NCBI RefSeq assembly: GCF_900156675.1
Contig: NZ_FTOH01000001.1
Location: 310,001-374,000, forward strand
Length of the DNA: 64,000 nt
Direction: 5' to 3'
Origin: Thalassolituus maritimus
Lineage (GTDB): Bacteria; Pseudomonadota; Gammaproteobacteria; Pseudomonadales; Oceanobacteraceae
Below the pieces are notes generated by a model. The model searched no databases. It was not told where the DNA came from and saw only the letters and a list, made by a program, of their open reading frames with translations. A program made the translations under genes and the position numbers. Of this stretch, positions 51,561 to 60,927 are shown one piece after another; position 1 is the stretch's first letter, and each line of letters starts with the position of its first letter.

Positions 51561-52031
51561 GTGGTTGATCGCCCTGTACCCGGTTGTACTGCGCCCGGAT
51601 TTTCTGTAGCAGGGGGAGAAACTCTGCTTACAGCCGCTGGCGTAGGTACTGATTTACTCGCTGTGGGCCGAATTAAAGAGGCCTATGAACGACACTCTGA
51701 GCGGCTTGTAAAACGGTTATTGACACCTGCCGAACAGCAGGCATTTTCACAACATCCTGATCCCATCAATTATCTGGCTAAAGCGTTTTCTGCAAAGGAA
51801 GCATTGGCCAAGGCACTAGGAACAGGTATTGCGTCTGGTGTCAGTTTTCAGGATTTTTCTATTCAGCGTGATCGCGTTGGCAAACCACTGGTACACGTCA
51901 GCGGCCGTGCTGAAGAAATTATGCGATCAGTCGATGAACGGGCCCAATTATTATTGAGTCTGAGTGACGACGATGGCTGGATTCAGGCATTTTCAGTATT
52001 GGCTTTGGTACCAGACGCATCTTCAAACTGA
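51561..52031 (+). CDS. acpS: Holo-[acyl-carrier-protein] synthase
   Basis: This enzyme transfers 4'-phosphopantetheine from CoA to acyl carrier protein. GVGTDLLAVGRI (with the magnesium-binding Asp) and LAKAFSAKEALAKALGTGI (with the catalytic Glu) are the family motifs. From GTG 51561, which abuts the pdxJ stop, the protein is 156 residues, with about 26 extra N-terminal residues compared with the usual start just before GVGTD. No ATG, GTG or TTG lies nearer. A strong AGGGGGAG (51611-51618) sits 5 bases before a CTG codon at 51624, which might be the true start. The 3' end overlaps the convergent kinase gene by 49 bases. Confidence 0.92.
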   Translation: MVDRPVPGCTAPGFSVAGGETLLTAAGVGTDLLAVGRIKEAYERHSERLVKRLLTPAEQQAFSQHPDPINYLAKAFSAKEALAKALGTGIASGVSFQDFSIQRDRVGKPLVHVSGRAEEIMRSVDERAQLLLSLSDDDGWIQAFSVLALVPDASSN

Positions 52032-54778
52032 GCTTGCCAGTCATTGTCTCCGGCCCATTTTAATAAGCGTTCCGTTTCGGTCATCAGCTCCCTGAGAAGT
52101 TCTGGATACGCTTCAGAGTTCTGTTCTTTCAGACAGGTTTCAAATGCTTCCAGTGCTGATCTCAATGCGGGGACGCCACAGTAACGTGCTGCACCGTGTA
52201 GCTTGTGAGTTGCCTCCAGAAGCTCGGGCATTTTTTCTTCTTCCCATAGCTCCAGAATTACGTCTTTTTCTTTACGCAGCATGTCGATCAGCATACTGAA
52301 CATATCGGTTGCTAATCCGGGGTTTCCGTTAGCCTGATGCAAGGCAAGTTCTGTATTAAAAATGCCGGTTGCTGCCGGAGCTTCATGTCGAAGTGGCGGG
52401 CTCTCTTCGCTGTCTGCTTTGAAACCGGTCCAGCGCTCAATAATCCGTGCCAGTTGTTCCATGGATACTGGTTTCGTCTGGTAATCGCTGAAGCCGTTCG
52501 CAATTAATGCCTGACGTTCGTCGGACATCGCGTGGGCGGTGAGCGCAACGATAGGTAGATTGCGTTTACCCGGCAGCTTCCGGATGCGGGCGGTTGCTTC
52601 ATTGCCTGACATCCCAGGCATCTGAATGTCCATCAGAATCAAATCCGGACAGTCACGGGTCGCCATGGCAACTGCATCAAAACCGGAGGGTGCCTGAAGA
52701 GTATTTACGCCGAGCTCATTCAGTAATGTCACTGCTAGTTTGAGGTTGGCTTCGTTGTCATCGACGGCCAGCACTGTCGGAACTTCTTGAGGTGCTGGTG
52801 TATCGGGCGCCGCCAGTGGCTCGACATTATGCCCGCATAACTGCAATACCTGTCTGACCAGTTGTGTCTGGGTGTAGGGTGCTGTGAGCAGAGGGGTTGT
52901 TAATGTGGCGCGCATACGTTCAGGCAGAGCGTTTCTGCTGATATTCAGAACGGGAATTCCCTTACCGGAACAAATTGTCATCCACTCGTCCATTCCTCCC
53001 TGACTGATCATATGGCGATCACAAAAAATAATCGCGACATCGGTTTTCTTCTCACCACAGGTCGTCGGAACTTCGGCAGGACTATGATATTCCTTCAGGG
53101 TTGCACCGCGTTTTTCCAGCAGCTCAATCGTATCTCGTGATGGTGCGCCGTTCGGGTTGATCAGGGCAATTTTGCAATCGGCCAGCGATTGAGGAAGTTG
53201 GGCATTTTCTTCATCAATTTCGGCTTCGATAGTAAATGAGAAGGTCGAGCCTGCACCTTCGTCACTGTGTACCCGTATATCGCCGCCCATAGCTTCGACC
53301 AGAGCGCGTGAGATAATCAGCCCAAGACCTGTTCCGCCATACTGACGGGCAATGCCAGGGTCTGCCTGAGAAAATGCCTGAAACAGACGCGCCTGTTGTT
53401 CTGAGCTGATACCAATGCCTGTATCTGCAACATCGAACTGGATACTGATATGACCGTTTTTCTGTTGAATCGGAACGACACTGATCGACACGCCGCCTTC
53501 GTGAGTAAATTTCACGGCGTTACTGCAAAGGTTGGTGAGTACCTGCTTGAGACGTAACCGGTCAGAAACGATCAGGTCAGGCATATCCGGCGAAATATAC
53601 TGGTAAACCTCAATGCCTTTCGAATAAGCATTCGGTGTTAATACCTGCAGTACCTCTTCAACGAGATCGCGGAGGTCAAAGTTTTCGGCTTCCAGAATCA
53701 ATTTTCCGGCATCAATTTTGGAGAGGTCGAGAATATCGTTAATGATGTTGAGCAGGTCTTCTGAGGATCGACGAATCGTATCAACGTACTCGCCCTGGCG
53801 CTCATTTACCTGAGTCCGGGCAAGCAGATCGGAGAAGCCAATTATGCCGTTAAGTGGTGTTCTGATTTCATGGGATACGTTGGCCAGAAACTCGGATTTT
53901 GTGCGACTTGATTCCAGAGCATTGCGGTGCTCAATCATCAGTTCGTGGTTGCGGATTTCCAGCTCATCAATAGTTTCCTGACTTTCGCGTGCAGACTGTT
54001 CCATTGAGTGCTGGTGCTCGATATTTGCACGCTGTATAGCCGCAGCCATTGCGTTAACGCCAGCGGCGAGGTCCTGCAGTTCACCGGTAGAGTTAACGTG
54101 AATTCGGGTATCGAGTTTACCGCCGCGAATTTCGTTCAGGGCATTCAGGATGTCCTGTACCGGGCCTGAGATATTACGGCTGATCCGTATGGCGAAAAAC
54201 GATCCTAACAGCAGAACAACCGCGATAATTGAAAACGAGGATGCAAGGAGCTGATATTGCATCAACCGGGTATTGCTGTTCGACAGTTCTATTTCTGCCC
54301 AGCCCAGAAGACGCAATTCGGTATCCTGAGCCTGAGCATAAAATTGCTCTGTGAGCTGATCTGAGATCACCAGATTCTGGGCAAATATGGGAGCTTTTAC
54401 CCTGACAGAGCCTGTTGTTCTGGCAAGCTGTAGCTGATTTTCCTTCAGCTCTGTAGCACTTATCCGGTCGGCAATCATGCGCGGGCCAGAATGAGCCAGC
54501 AGGTTCATCTCCTGATCAAACAGATTGACGGCACGTACGTCCCGCTCTTCGAGCATATTGTTAGCAATGTTCTGAAGAATACCCGTGTTTCCGGTCATAA
54601 CGCCGTACTCACAGGTGGGCGCCAGTTGTTTGCCCATGGCCAGGGCGCGCGCCTCGAGAAGGTCACTAAGGTCGGAGGCCCGACCAACGATAAAGAACAT
54701 CCCGAGTACCAGCGATACCATGACACCGGGCAGGAGTGCCATCAGAAGGATGCGATTGCGGATGCTCCAGTTATTCAT
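51983..54778 (-). CDS. gacS: GacS/BarA-type tripartite hybrid sensor kinase
   Basis: This is a 931-residue inner-membrane kinase. It has TM1 (about 9-30), a periplasmic sensor, TM2 (about 177-200) and HAMP (about 200-250). The HisKA phospho-acceptor His is in [19 protein letters not shown] (about 302). The ATPase domain (about 405-530) shows [15 protein letters not shown] and [16 protein letters not shown] degenerate receiver-like segment is followed by a true receiver (about 668-785, LAVDDNEAN, acceptor in [11 protein letters not shown]) and an Hpt domain (His in [12 protein letters not shown], about 857). This layout is that of GacS/BarA, which phosphorylates GacA/UvrY and controls CsrA-binding small RNAs. 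Position next to cysM-rlmD-relA supports it. Confidence 0.94.
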   Translation of the reverse strand: MNNWSIRNRILLMALLPGVMVSLVLGMFFIVGRASDLSDLLEARALAMGKQLAPTCEYGVMTGNTGILQNIANNMLEERDVRAVNLFDQEMNLLAHSGPRMIADRISATELKENQLQLARTTGSVRVKAPIFAQNLVISDQLTEQFYAQAQDTELRLLGWAEIELSNSNTRLMQYQLLASSFSIIAVVLLLGSFFAIRISRNISGPVQDILNALNEIRGGKLDTRIHVNSTGELQDLAAGVNAMAAAIQRANIEHQHSMEQSARESQETIDELEIRNHELMIEHRNALESSRTKSEFLANVSHEIRTPLNGIIGFSDLLARTQVNERQGEYVDTIRRSSEDLLNIINDILDLSKIDAGKLILEAENFDLRDLVEEVLQVLTPNAYSKGIEVYQYISPDMPDLIVSDRLRLKQVLTNLCSNAVKFTHEGGVSISVVPIQQKNGHISIQFDVADTGIGISSEQQARLFQAFSQADPGIARQYGGTGLGLIISRALVEAMGGDIRVHSDEGAGSTFSFTIEAEIDEENAQLPQSLADCKIALINPNGAPSRDTIELLEKRGATLKEYHSPAEVPTTCGEKKTDVAIIFCDRHMISQGGMDEWMTICSGKGIPVLNISRNALPERMRATLTTPLLTAPYTQTQLVRQVLQLCGHNVEPLAAPDTPAPQEVPTVLAVDDNEANLKLAVTLLNELGVNTLQAPSGFDAVAMATRDCPDLILMDIQMPGMSGNEATARIRKLPGKRNLPIVALTAHAMSDERQALIANGFSDYQTKPVSMEQLARIIERWTGFKADSEESPPLRHEAPAATGIFNTELALHQANGNPGLATDMFSMLIDMLRKEKDVILELWEEEKMPELLEATHKLHGAARYCGVPALRSALEAFETCLKEQNSEAYPELLRELMTETERLLKWAGDNDWQAQFEDASGTKANTENA

Positions 54779-54905
54779 ACGGGCGTGTCTGATAAAAATC
54801 CCAGAATATAGGGCAGACTGTCATGGTGCAAATCTGACATGCACTACCTCCGGCTCTTCGTTAGAATAGCGCGCCATATGCATACGCCTGATTTCCGGAG
54901 TACCT

Positions 54906-55811
54906 ATGACTGATCCTGTTTATCCTACCATCGCAGACTGTGTTGGTCAGACTCCGCTGGTACGTTTGCAGCGGATGCTCGAAATCGATAACGGCAGTCA
55001 GGTTTTGCTGAAACTCGAAGGGAACAACCCCGCGGGCTCAGTCAAAGACCGACCGGCGCTGTCGATGATCCAGCAGGCGCAGGCGCGCGGGGACATTAGT
55101 CCGGGCGATACCCTGATTGAAGCAACAAGCGGCAACACAGGTATTGCGCTGGCCATGGCTGCCGCCATCATGGGGTACCGGATGATTCTTATCATGCCCG
55201 ATAACGCCACCATGGAACGTCGCTGGTCGATGGAGGCGTATGGCGCTGAGCTGATACTGGTGTCGAAAGAGGAGGGTATGGAAGGTGCCCGGGATCTCGC
55301 TCTCAGGATGGAGAGCGACGGTAAAGGCGTGGTGTTGAACCAATTTGGTAATCTGGATAACCCTGAGGCGCACTATCAGGGTACCGGCCCTGAAATCTGG
55401 CAGCAGACGCATGGGCGTGTCACCCACTTCGTCAGCTCCATGGGTACAACCGGAACAATCATGGGGACATCACGTTACCTCAAGGAACAGAATCCTGATA
55501 TCCAGATCATCGGCCTGCAACCATCGGATGGTGCGGCGATTCCGGGAATACGTCGCTGGCCTCAGGAATATCTGCCGACGATTTTTGACAGTCAGCGCGT
55601 CGATACCGTGAAAGACATCAGTCAGGATCTCGCTGAAAATACGATGCGTGAGCTGGCGCGTCGCGAAGGTATCTTCTGTGGCGTTTCATCAGGAGGGGCC
55701 GTAGCTGCCGCGATAGATATTGCGCGTTCAAACCCAGGGGCAACCGTGGTAGCGATTGTCTGTGATCGCGGTGACCGCTATCTGTCATCCGGTGTCTTTG
55801 CGACATCTTGA
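54906..55811 (+). CDS. cysM: Cysteine synthase B
   Basis: This 301-residue fold-type II PLP enzyme makes cysteine from O-acetylserine with sulfide or thiosulfate. GNNPAGSVKDRPALSMI carries the PLP lysine. EATSGNTGIALAM is the substrate loop, SSMGTTGTIMG binds the phosphate and GVSSGGAV the pyridine ring. CysM rather than CysK is suggested by DRPALSMIQQAQARGDI and RRWPQEYLPTIFD. It is divergent from gacS; CGGAG precedes its ATG. Confidence 0.95.
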   Translation: MTDPVYPTIADCVGQTPLVRLQRMLEIDNGSQVLLKLEGNNPAGSVKDRPALSMIQQAQARGDISPGDTLIEATSGNTGIALAMAAAIMGYRMILIMPDNATMERRWSMEAYGAELILVSKEEGMEGARDLALRMESDGKGVVLNQFGNLDNPEAHYQGTGPEIWQQTHGRVTHFVSSMGTTGTIMGTSRYLKEQNPDIQIIGLQPSDGAAIPGIRRWPQEYLPTIFDSQRVDTVKDISQDLAENTMRELARREGIFCGVSSGGAVAAAIDIARSNPGATVVAIVCDRGDRYLSSGVFATS

Positions 55812-55907
55812 ATCGAAGAAAAATGCCCCAATTTAGTGCTTCACGAGATTATCTGCCTCAGGCATTGATGCGGTTTTACTGAATAAATAATAACGGATGG
55901 AAGACGC

Positions 55908-57233
55908 GTGAAGCAGTCAGGAAAAGGCCGTGAACTCAGCTTGGTCATCGACAATCTGAATTCTGAAGGGCAGGGAGTTGCCCGCTCTGGGCGCGATGTC
56001 TATTTTGTGCCGGGCGCACTGGTCGGTGAAAAAGTCCGGGTGCGTATGCTCGAGCGCAGTAAGAAAATCTGGCATACCCAACTACTGGGGATTGAGGACA
56101 ATGAGTCTGAAGCCCGTCGCACTCCAGACTGCCCACACTATCAGCGCTGTGGTGGTTGTGATCTTCAGCATATGCAGTATGACGCTCAGGTTCTTTTCAA
56201 ACAGAGCCGGGTTGAGCGCGAGTTCGGACGCCAGAAGGTTCTGGTCGATAGCTGGGCAGCTCCCCTTACCAGTGAGGAGTGGCACTACCGGCGTAAAGCG
56301 CGTCTGGGCGTACGCTTCAGTAAAGAGCAGCAAAAGAACTTTATTGGTTTCCGCGAGGCTGCCAGTTCCCACCTTACCGACATAGACCGCTGCATTGTGC
56401 TGCCTGACCACCTTGCACTGGACTGGTCCGAGTGGCGTCAGGTGATCAGTTCACTTGAGGCTGCCTCTCTGATTACGCAGATTGAGCCGCTCTGGGCAGA
56501 CAGTGCATTGGTATTTATCCTTCGTGCGCTGAAGCCGCTCTCTGGAAATGATCATCAGGTTTTGATTCAGACCTTTGAGCGTTGGCAGGCAGGCTCTGAT
56601 TTGCCTCTGCAATTATGGGTACGCACAGAGAAACATGCTTTACCTGTGGCTTTGTGGCCGGATAGCCCCGACGAAATATGGCACGAAGTCGATGGTCTTA
56701 AACTGCGTATTCAGGCCGATGACTTTATTCAGGTTAACCGCAGTATCAATCAAAGCATGGTGACTCAGGCTCTGGAGTGGTTGGAACCGGCAGAAAATGA
56801 GCAGATCTGGGACTTATTTGCCGGGCACGGAAACTTCTCTATGCCCCTGGCAAAGCGCTGCAAACAGGTTATTGCCGTCGAGGGCCAGCAGGCTATGACG
56901 GACAGCCTTCAGGCGCAGGCAGAGAAATTGGCCCTTTCTTTGCAGACTAAGTGTGCTGATTTATCGGCATCGGGCACCCTTGAATCACTACCTGAGCCTG
57001 ATGCTGTGTTGCTCGATCCGCCACGCGCTGGTGCAGACACGGTCATGACGGAGCTGATTCGCAGGAAAGTTGGCAGGATTCTTTATGTCTCCTGTGACCC
57101 GGCGACTCTGGCGCGGGACCTCGCACAACTGGTGCCCGCGGGTTATGAGGTTATTAAGGCAGGAATTATGGATATGTTCCCGCAGACGCATCATGTCGAA
57201 ACCATGGTGCTACTGAAGTATCGGGGAAAATAA
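55908..57233 (+). CDS. rlmD: 23S rRNA (uracil-1939-C5)-methyltransferase RlmD
   Basis: This 441-residue enzyme has an N-terminal TRAM domain (about 8-60: LVIDNLNSEGQGVARSGRDV). The Fe-S cluster motif CPHYQRCGGCDLQHM has four conserved cysteines. The SAM methyltransferase part has WDLFAGHGNFSMPLAKRC, LLDPPRAGAD and YVSCDPATLARDLAQL with the catalytic cysteine. It methylates U1939 of 23S rRNA. It starts at GTG 55908 with GGAAGAC upstream. Its stop overlaps the relA start by one base. Confidence 0.95.
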   Translation: MKQSGKGRELSLVIDNLNSEGQGVARSGRDVYFVPGALVGEKVRVRMLERSKKIWHTQLLGIEDNESEARRTPDCPHYQRCGGCDLQHMQYDAQVLFKQSRVEREFGRQKVLVDSWAAPLTSEEWHYRRKARLGVRFSKEQQKNFIGFREAASSHLTDIDRCIVLPDHLALDWSEWRQVISSLEAASLITQIEPLWADSALVFILRALKPLSGNDHQVLIQTFERWQAGSDLPLQLWVRTEKHALPVALWPDSPDEIWHEVDGLKLRIQADDFIQVNRSINQSMVTQALEWLEPAENEQIWDLFAGHGNFSMPLAKRCKQVIAVEGQQAMTDSLQAQAEKLALSLQTKCADLSASGTLESLPEPDAVLLDPPRAGADTVMTELIRRKVGRILYVSCDPATLARDLAQLVPAGYEVIKAGIMDMFPQTHHVETMVLLKYRGK

Positions 57234-59476
57234 TGGTTAAGGTACGCGAAGATCATCCACTGTTGCATGACGGTTCACTGGACATAGATCGCTGGTTGGA
57301 GGAAATTTCTCATACCTCTGATCTGCACAATCCCGAGGAATTGCGTGAAGCGCTGGAGCTGGCAAAGAAATTGTCAGACGAAGCGATTGCAAACCGCACA
57401 TACTGGTCGATTGACAGCGTCCAGATGGGGATCGAAATGGCGCAGACATTAATCGATCTGCGCCTCGATAATGCGTCGATCATTGCGGCGATTCTCTATC
57501 GTGCTGTGCGTGAAGGACGTCTTGCACTTCAGAAAGTAGAGCGACAGTTTGGCCAGGAGGTCGCGAAATTAATTGAGGGTGTGCTACGGATGGCTGCTAT
57601 CAGCGCTATCCAGAATTCCAGCGATGAAGTGGTACTCGGTCAGCGTCAGGCACAGGTAGACAATCTGCGTAAGATGCTGGTGGCTATGATTGATGATGTC
57701 CGTGTCGCACTGATTAAACTGGCAGAAAGAACATCAGCCATTCGTGCTGTAAAAGATGCGCCCGAAGAGAAGCGACGCAAAGTTGCAGAAGAAGTTTTCA
57801 ATATATATGCACCCCTTGCACATCGTCTTGGTATTGGTCATTTAAAGTGGGAGCTCGAAGATCTTTCTTTTCGTTACTTACAGCCGGACGCCTATAAAAA
57901 AATTGCCTCGTTAATCGATGAAAAACGACTCGCGCGTCAGGACTACATTGATAGCGTTGTTAAAACGTTACGCGATGAATTAAATGCTGCAGACATACAT
58001 TGCGATGTTTATGGCAGAGCGAAGCATATCTACAGTATCTGGCGGAAAATGAGCCGTAAGAATCTCGATTTTTCCAAGATCTACGATATCCGTGCCGTCC
58101 GGATTCTGGTTCCAGAGCTCAGGGATTGCTATGCGACACTGGGGATTGTTCATTCACTCTGGCGTCATATTCCAAACGAATTTGACGACTACATTGCTAA
58201 CCCCAAAGAAAACGGTTACCGATCCTTGCATACCGCCGTGATCGGGCCCGATGGCAAAGTGCTCGAAGTACAGATTCGTACTCACGCGATGCACGAGGAC
58301 GCAGAACTGGGTGTTTGTGCGCACTGGCTTTATAAAGGCACAGATATTAATGCCAAAGATCAGGGGTACGAACAGAAAATTGCCTGGCTGAGGCAGGTGC
58401 TTGAGTGGCAGGAAGACCTTGATGACTTGCCGCGTTTCTTTGGCGAGCTACGCAGCGACATTAACCCCGACCGGATTTATGTTTTTACTCCGGAAGGGCA
58501 TGTGGTTGATCTTCCTACTGAGGCCACTCCGGTTGATTTCGCGTATCGCGTTCATACCGAAGTCGGTAACAAATGTCGCGGTGCGAAAGTCGATGGACGG
58601 ATCGTCCCTCTGACTTATCGTCTTAATACCGGTGAGCAGGTAGAAATTCTGACACACCCGGCAGCGCATCCGAGCCGTGACTGGCTGTACCCAGATTCCG
58701 GATATATTCACACGGCGAGAGCCCGGGCAAAAGTCGCGCATTGGTTCAAGCTACAGGACCGTGACAAAAATATTGAAGAAGGGCGTCAGCTGGTACTGCA
58801 TGAAATGGATCGTCTGGATCTCGTTGATGAGCCACTTCATGACGTCGCACGTCAGCTGAATATGAAAGCTGTTGAAGATATGTTTGCCGCGGTTGGTGCG
58901 GGCGACCTTCGCCTCGGTCAGATTATTCATCAGTTACTCAAGCAAGCGGACACGAATACTCATCGTCAGCAGGAGTTACCACTGCTACGTCGTCACGAAG
59001 CCTCAAAGTCAGATGCCGCAGACGATGTATTCATTGAGGGTGTTGGCAACCTGATGACACAGATGGCGCAGTGCTGCCATCCGGTGCCAGGTGATGATAT
59101 CCGTGGCTATGTGACTATCGGTCGTGGAGTCACGGTTCACCGCAGTGACTGTGAAAATCTGTTGCACCTGGCGGCAGTAGAATCGCGTCGCGTACTGCAG
59201 GTGAGTTGGGGGCGTCGTCCTGGCAAGTTGTATCCGGTTGAGATGGTGATCAGTGCCTATGACCGGACTGGCCTCCTCAGTGATGTCAGTGCGTTGCTTG
59301 CTAATGAAAAAGTGAACGTGGTGGCGGTCAACACGCGCTCAGATCAGGGCGATAACACGGCCTCCATGAGTCTGACGGTCGAAGTAGACAGTCTGGAGAG
59401 GCTTGCGCGGGTTATGAACAAGATTGAACAGCTGCCTAACGTTGTCAAAACACGTCGCGTGCGGGCAGGGAGTTGA
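57233..59476 (+). CDS. relA: GTP pyrophosphokinase RelA
   Basis: This 747-residue (p)ppGpp synthetase of the stringent response is activated by uncharged tRNA on stalled ribosomes. The N-terminal HD-type domain is degenerate: ILYRAVREGRLALQKV stands where hydrolases have HDxxED. It is therefore a RelA-type synthetase-only enzyme, not SpoT. The synthetase domain has YDIRAVRILV, ENGYRSLHTAVIGPDGKVLE and HAMHEDAELGVCAHWLYK. TGS (about 418-480: VYVFTPEGHVVDLPT), a Cys-containing helical region and a C-terminal ACT domain (YDRTGLLSDVSALLANEKVN) follow. It is co-transcribed with rlmD and mazG. Confidence 0.97.
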   Translation: MVKVREDHPLLHDGSLDIDRWLEEISHTSDLHNPEELREALELAKKLSDEAIANRTYWSIDSVQMGIEMAQTLIDLRLDNASIIAAILYRAVREGRLALQKVERQFGQEVAKLIEGVLRMAAISAIQNSSDEVVLGQRQAQVDNLRKMLVAMIDDVRVALIKLAERTSAIRAVKDAPEEKRRKVAEEVFNIYAPLAHRLGIGHLKWELEDLSFRYLQPDAYKKIASLIDEKRLARQDYIDSVVKTLRDELNAADIHCDVYGRAKHIYSIWRKMSRKNLDFSKIYDIRAVRILVPELRDCYATLGIVHSLWRHIPNEFDDYIANPKENGYRSLHTAVIGPDGKVLEVQIRTHAMHEDAELGVCAHWLYKGTDINAKDQGYEQKIAWLRQVLEWQEDLDDLPRFFGELRSDINPDRIYVFTPEGHVVDLPTEATPVDFAYRVHTEVGNKCRGAKVDGRIVPLTYRLNTGEQVEILTHPAAHPSRDWLYPDSGYIHTARARAKVAHWFKLQDRDKNIEEGRQLVLHEMDRLDLVDEPLHDVARQLNMKAVEDMFAAVGAGDLRLGQIIHQLLKQADTNTHRQQELPLLRRHEASKSDAADDVFIEGVGNLMTQMAQCCHPVPGDDIRGYVTIGRGVTVHRSDCENLLHLAAVESRRVLQVSWGRRPGKLYPVEMVISAYDRTGLLSDVSALLANEKVNVVAVNTRSDQGDNTASMSLTVEVDSLERLARVMNKIEQLPNVVKTRRVRAGS

Positions 59477-59477
59477 A

Positions 59478-60296
59478 ATGACATTCTCCGTACAGGATCT
59501 GACCTACGTCATGAGCCGCCTGCGGGACCCGGAAACCGGATGCCCGTGGGATATTAAACAGGACTTTGCTTCCATTCTTCCGCATACACTGGAAGAAGCG
59601 TATGAAGTCGCTGATGCCATTGAGCGTCAGGACTGGCCACATCTCGAAGAAGAGCTGGGCGACTTGTTATTTCAGGTGATTTTCTACGGCCAGATGGGCG
59701 GCGAGAAACGACTCTTTAATCTCGACAGTATTGTTGACCGGCTCGTTGCTAAATTAATACGGCGTCATCCGCACGTCTTTCCTGAAGGTACCATTGATAG
59801 TCGCAGGACACCGGGTGAAGCCCCTGATGAAGAATGGATTAATCAGCGCTGGGAAGAAATTAAAGCCGAAGAAAAGGCACTGGCTCCCAAGGCCGAGCCT
59901 GAAACTCTGCTGGCGGATGTTCCGGTGACTCTGCCAGCGATCAGTCGGGCGGTAAAACTCCAGAATAAAGCATCATCGGTGGGGTTCGATTGGCCGAAAA
60001 AAGACCCGGGTGTGGTTGAGAAAATCCGCGAAGAGCTTGATGAGGTCATGGTCGAGCTGGAGGCAGGAAATAGGACACTACTTGAGAAAGAGATTGGCGA
60101 TTTACTGTTTGCCGTAGTGAATCTTGCCCGCCATCACAAAATCAATCCCGAAGTTGCACTGCGCGGTACGAATGAGCGTTTTCAGAAACGCTTTAACCAC
60201 GTTGAACAGGTCTCTGAAACTGCCGGAGGTTGGGAGCAAATGTCAGCTGATGACATGGAATCTGCCTGGCAGCGTGCGAAACAACTTACTGAGTAA
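59478..60296 (+). CDS. mazG: Nucleoside triphosphate pyrophosphohydrolase MazG
   Basis: This 272-residue protein starts at ATG 59478, two bases after the relA stop; the longer frame from 59424 runs through relA. Two MazG domains are visible. The first has CPWDIKQDFASILPHTLEEAYE, LEEELGDLLFQVIFYGQM and RRHPHVF. The second has NKASSVGFDWPK and LEKEIGDLLFAVVNLARH, with the ExxE12-28ExxD metal motif. MazG hydrolyses NTPs and dNTPs to monophosphates and can lower (p)ppGpp; its place behind relA is conserved. Confidence 0.95.
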   Translation: MTFSVQDLTYVMSRLRDPETGCPWDIKQDFASILPHTLEEAYEVADAIERQDWPHLEEELGDLLFQVIFYGQMGGEKRLFNLDSIVDRLVAKLIRRHPHVFPEGTIDSRRTPGEAPDEEWINQRWEEIKAEEKALAPKAEPETLLADVPVTLPAISRAVKLQNKASSVGFDWPKKDPGVVEKIREELDEVMVELEAGNRTLLEKEIGDLLFAVVNLARHHKINPEVALRGTNERFQKRFNHVEQVSETAGGWEQMSADDMESAWQRAKQLTE

Positions 60297-60312
60297 TCGG
60301 CTTGAGTGATCG

Positions 60313-60335
60313 GGTAGCAGCGAAGAGCTGCTACC
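60313..60335. terminator. Stem-loop between convergent mazG and the small gene
   Basis: GGTAGCAGC and GCTGCTACC form a perfect 9-bp stem with a GAAGA loop between two converging genes. The T-run is interrupted, so this is a probable rather than certain bidirectional terminator. Confidence 0.6.
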
Positions 60336-60347
60336 GGCAAGTCTTGC

Positions 60348-60680
60348 TTAGTGCCTGTCCTCTGACAGCACTTCCCGGTACTTGCGTGCTAACTCAAGAA
60401 AGCGAGGGGTCAGCCCAATATCTTCATACAGAGGAAAGCCATCCTCGTCTTCAGCAACCACTTTGTCTCCCGCGATGTAAGGAAAGCCAGAAGCCATATC
60501 GTCCAGAGCGGCGCTTATCAGATCTCTCAGGATCTGCTCTTTCGACATTGAAGGAAACATTTCGGCCAGCGCCTCAATACGGGCAGCGTCATTAACACTC
60601 AATGGTAATGAATAGCTTTCTTCAGTGAGTTCGGCCCCGAACTCAGAGGCCCAGTGTTGCATCAGTTCATTAACTTTCAC
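60348..60680 (-). CDS. Small conserved protein of unknown function
   Basis: This 110-residue protein starts at GTG 60680 with AGGAG 6 bases upstream. The sequence VNELMQHWASEFGAEL, PLSVNDAARIEALAEMFPSM, LISAALDDMASGFPYIAGD and YEDIGLTPRFLELARKYRE is that of a small family present in Pseudomonas and relatives. I recall its members carrying the label type 1 pili tip component, which I would not trust. The middle part resembles a ribbon-helix-helix regulator. No pilus genes are near. Cytoplasmic; function unknown. Confidence 0.7.
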   Translation of the reverse strand: MKVNELMQHWASEFGAELTEESYSLPLSVNDAARIEALAEMFPSMSKEQILRDLISAALDDMASGFPYIAGDKVVAEDEDGFPLYEDIGLTPRFLELARKYREVLSEDRH

Positions 60681-60927
60681 GTCGTACTCCTCACGCTGTT
60701 GCCTATACTGTTAAGGCAATAAAGTTATGGCAAAAGTTTCTGCTTTTTTCATCCTCTTCTGGAAACTTTGGCAGAGAAATAAATCTGAGCTGGGGCAGGC
60801 GACTGCAGTGGCCTTGAGTTTCGGTGGATTTAGCGCACACTGAAGTATCCACTTTTTACAATCTACTTACGCCGTCAGGGCAAATCAGAACCGGTCAGCA
60901 CGATATGCAGGCCATAGGGAGATGATA
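60681..60927. other. Promoter region between the small gene and ppc
   Basis: The two divergent genes share this 247-base gap. A short hairpin, TTGCC and GGCAA around 60701-60721, lies near the small gene's start. No ORF with coding character is present. Confidence 0.4.

Noticed and set aside
51611-51626. A separate small gene starting after the strong AGGGGGAG site
   Set aside because: The site lies in frame inside acpS just before its first conserved motif; a start choice for acpS explains it better.
60348-60680. Type 1 pilus tip component
   Set aside because: The label circulates for this small family, but the protein has no signal peptide, no donor strand and no pilus genes nearby.
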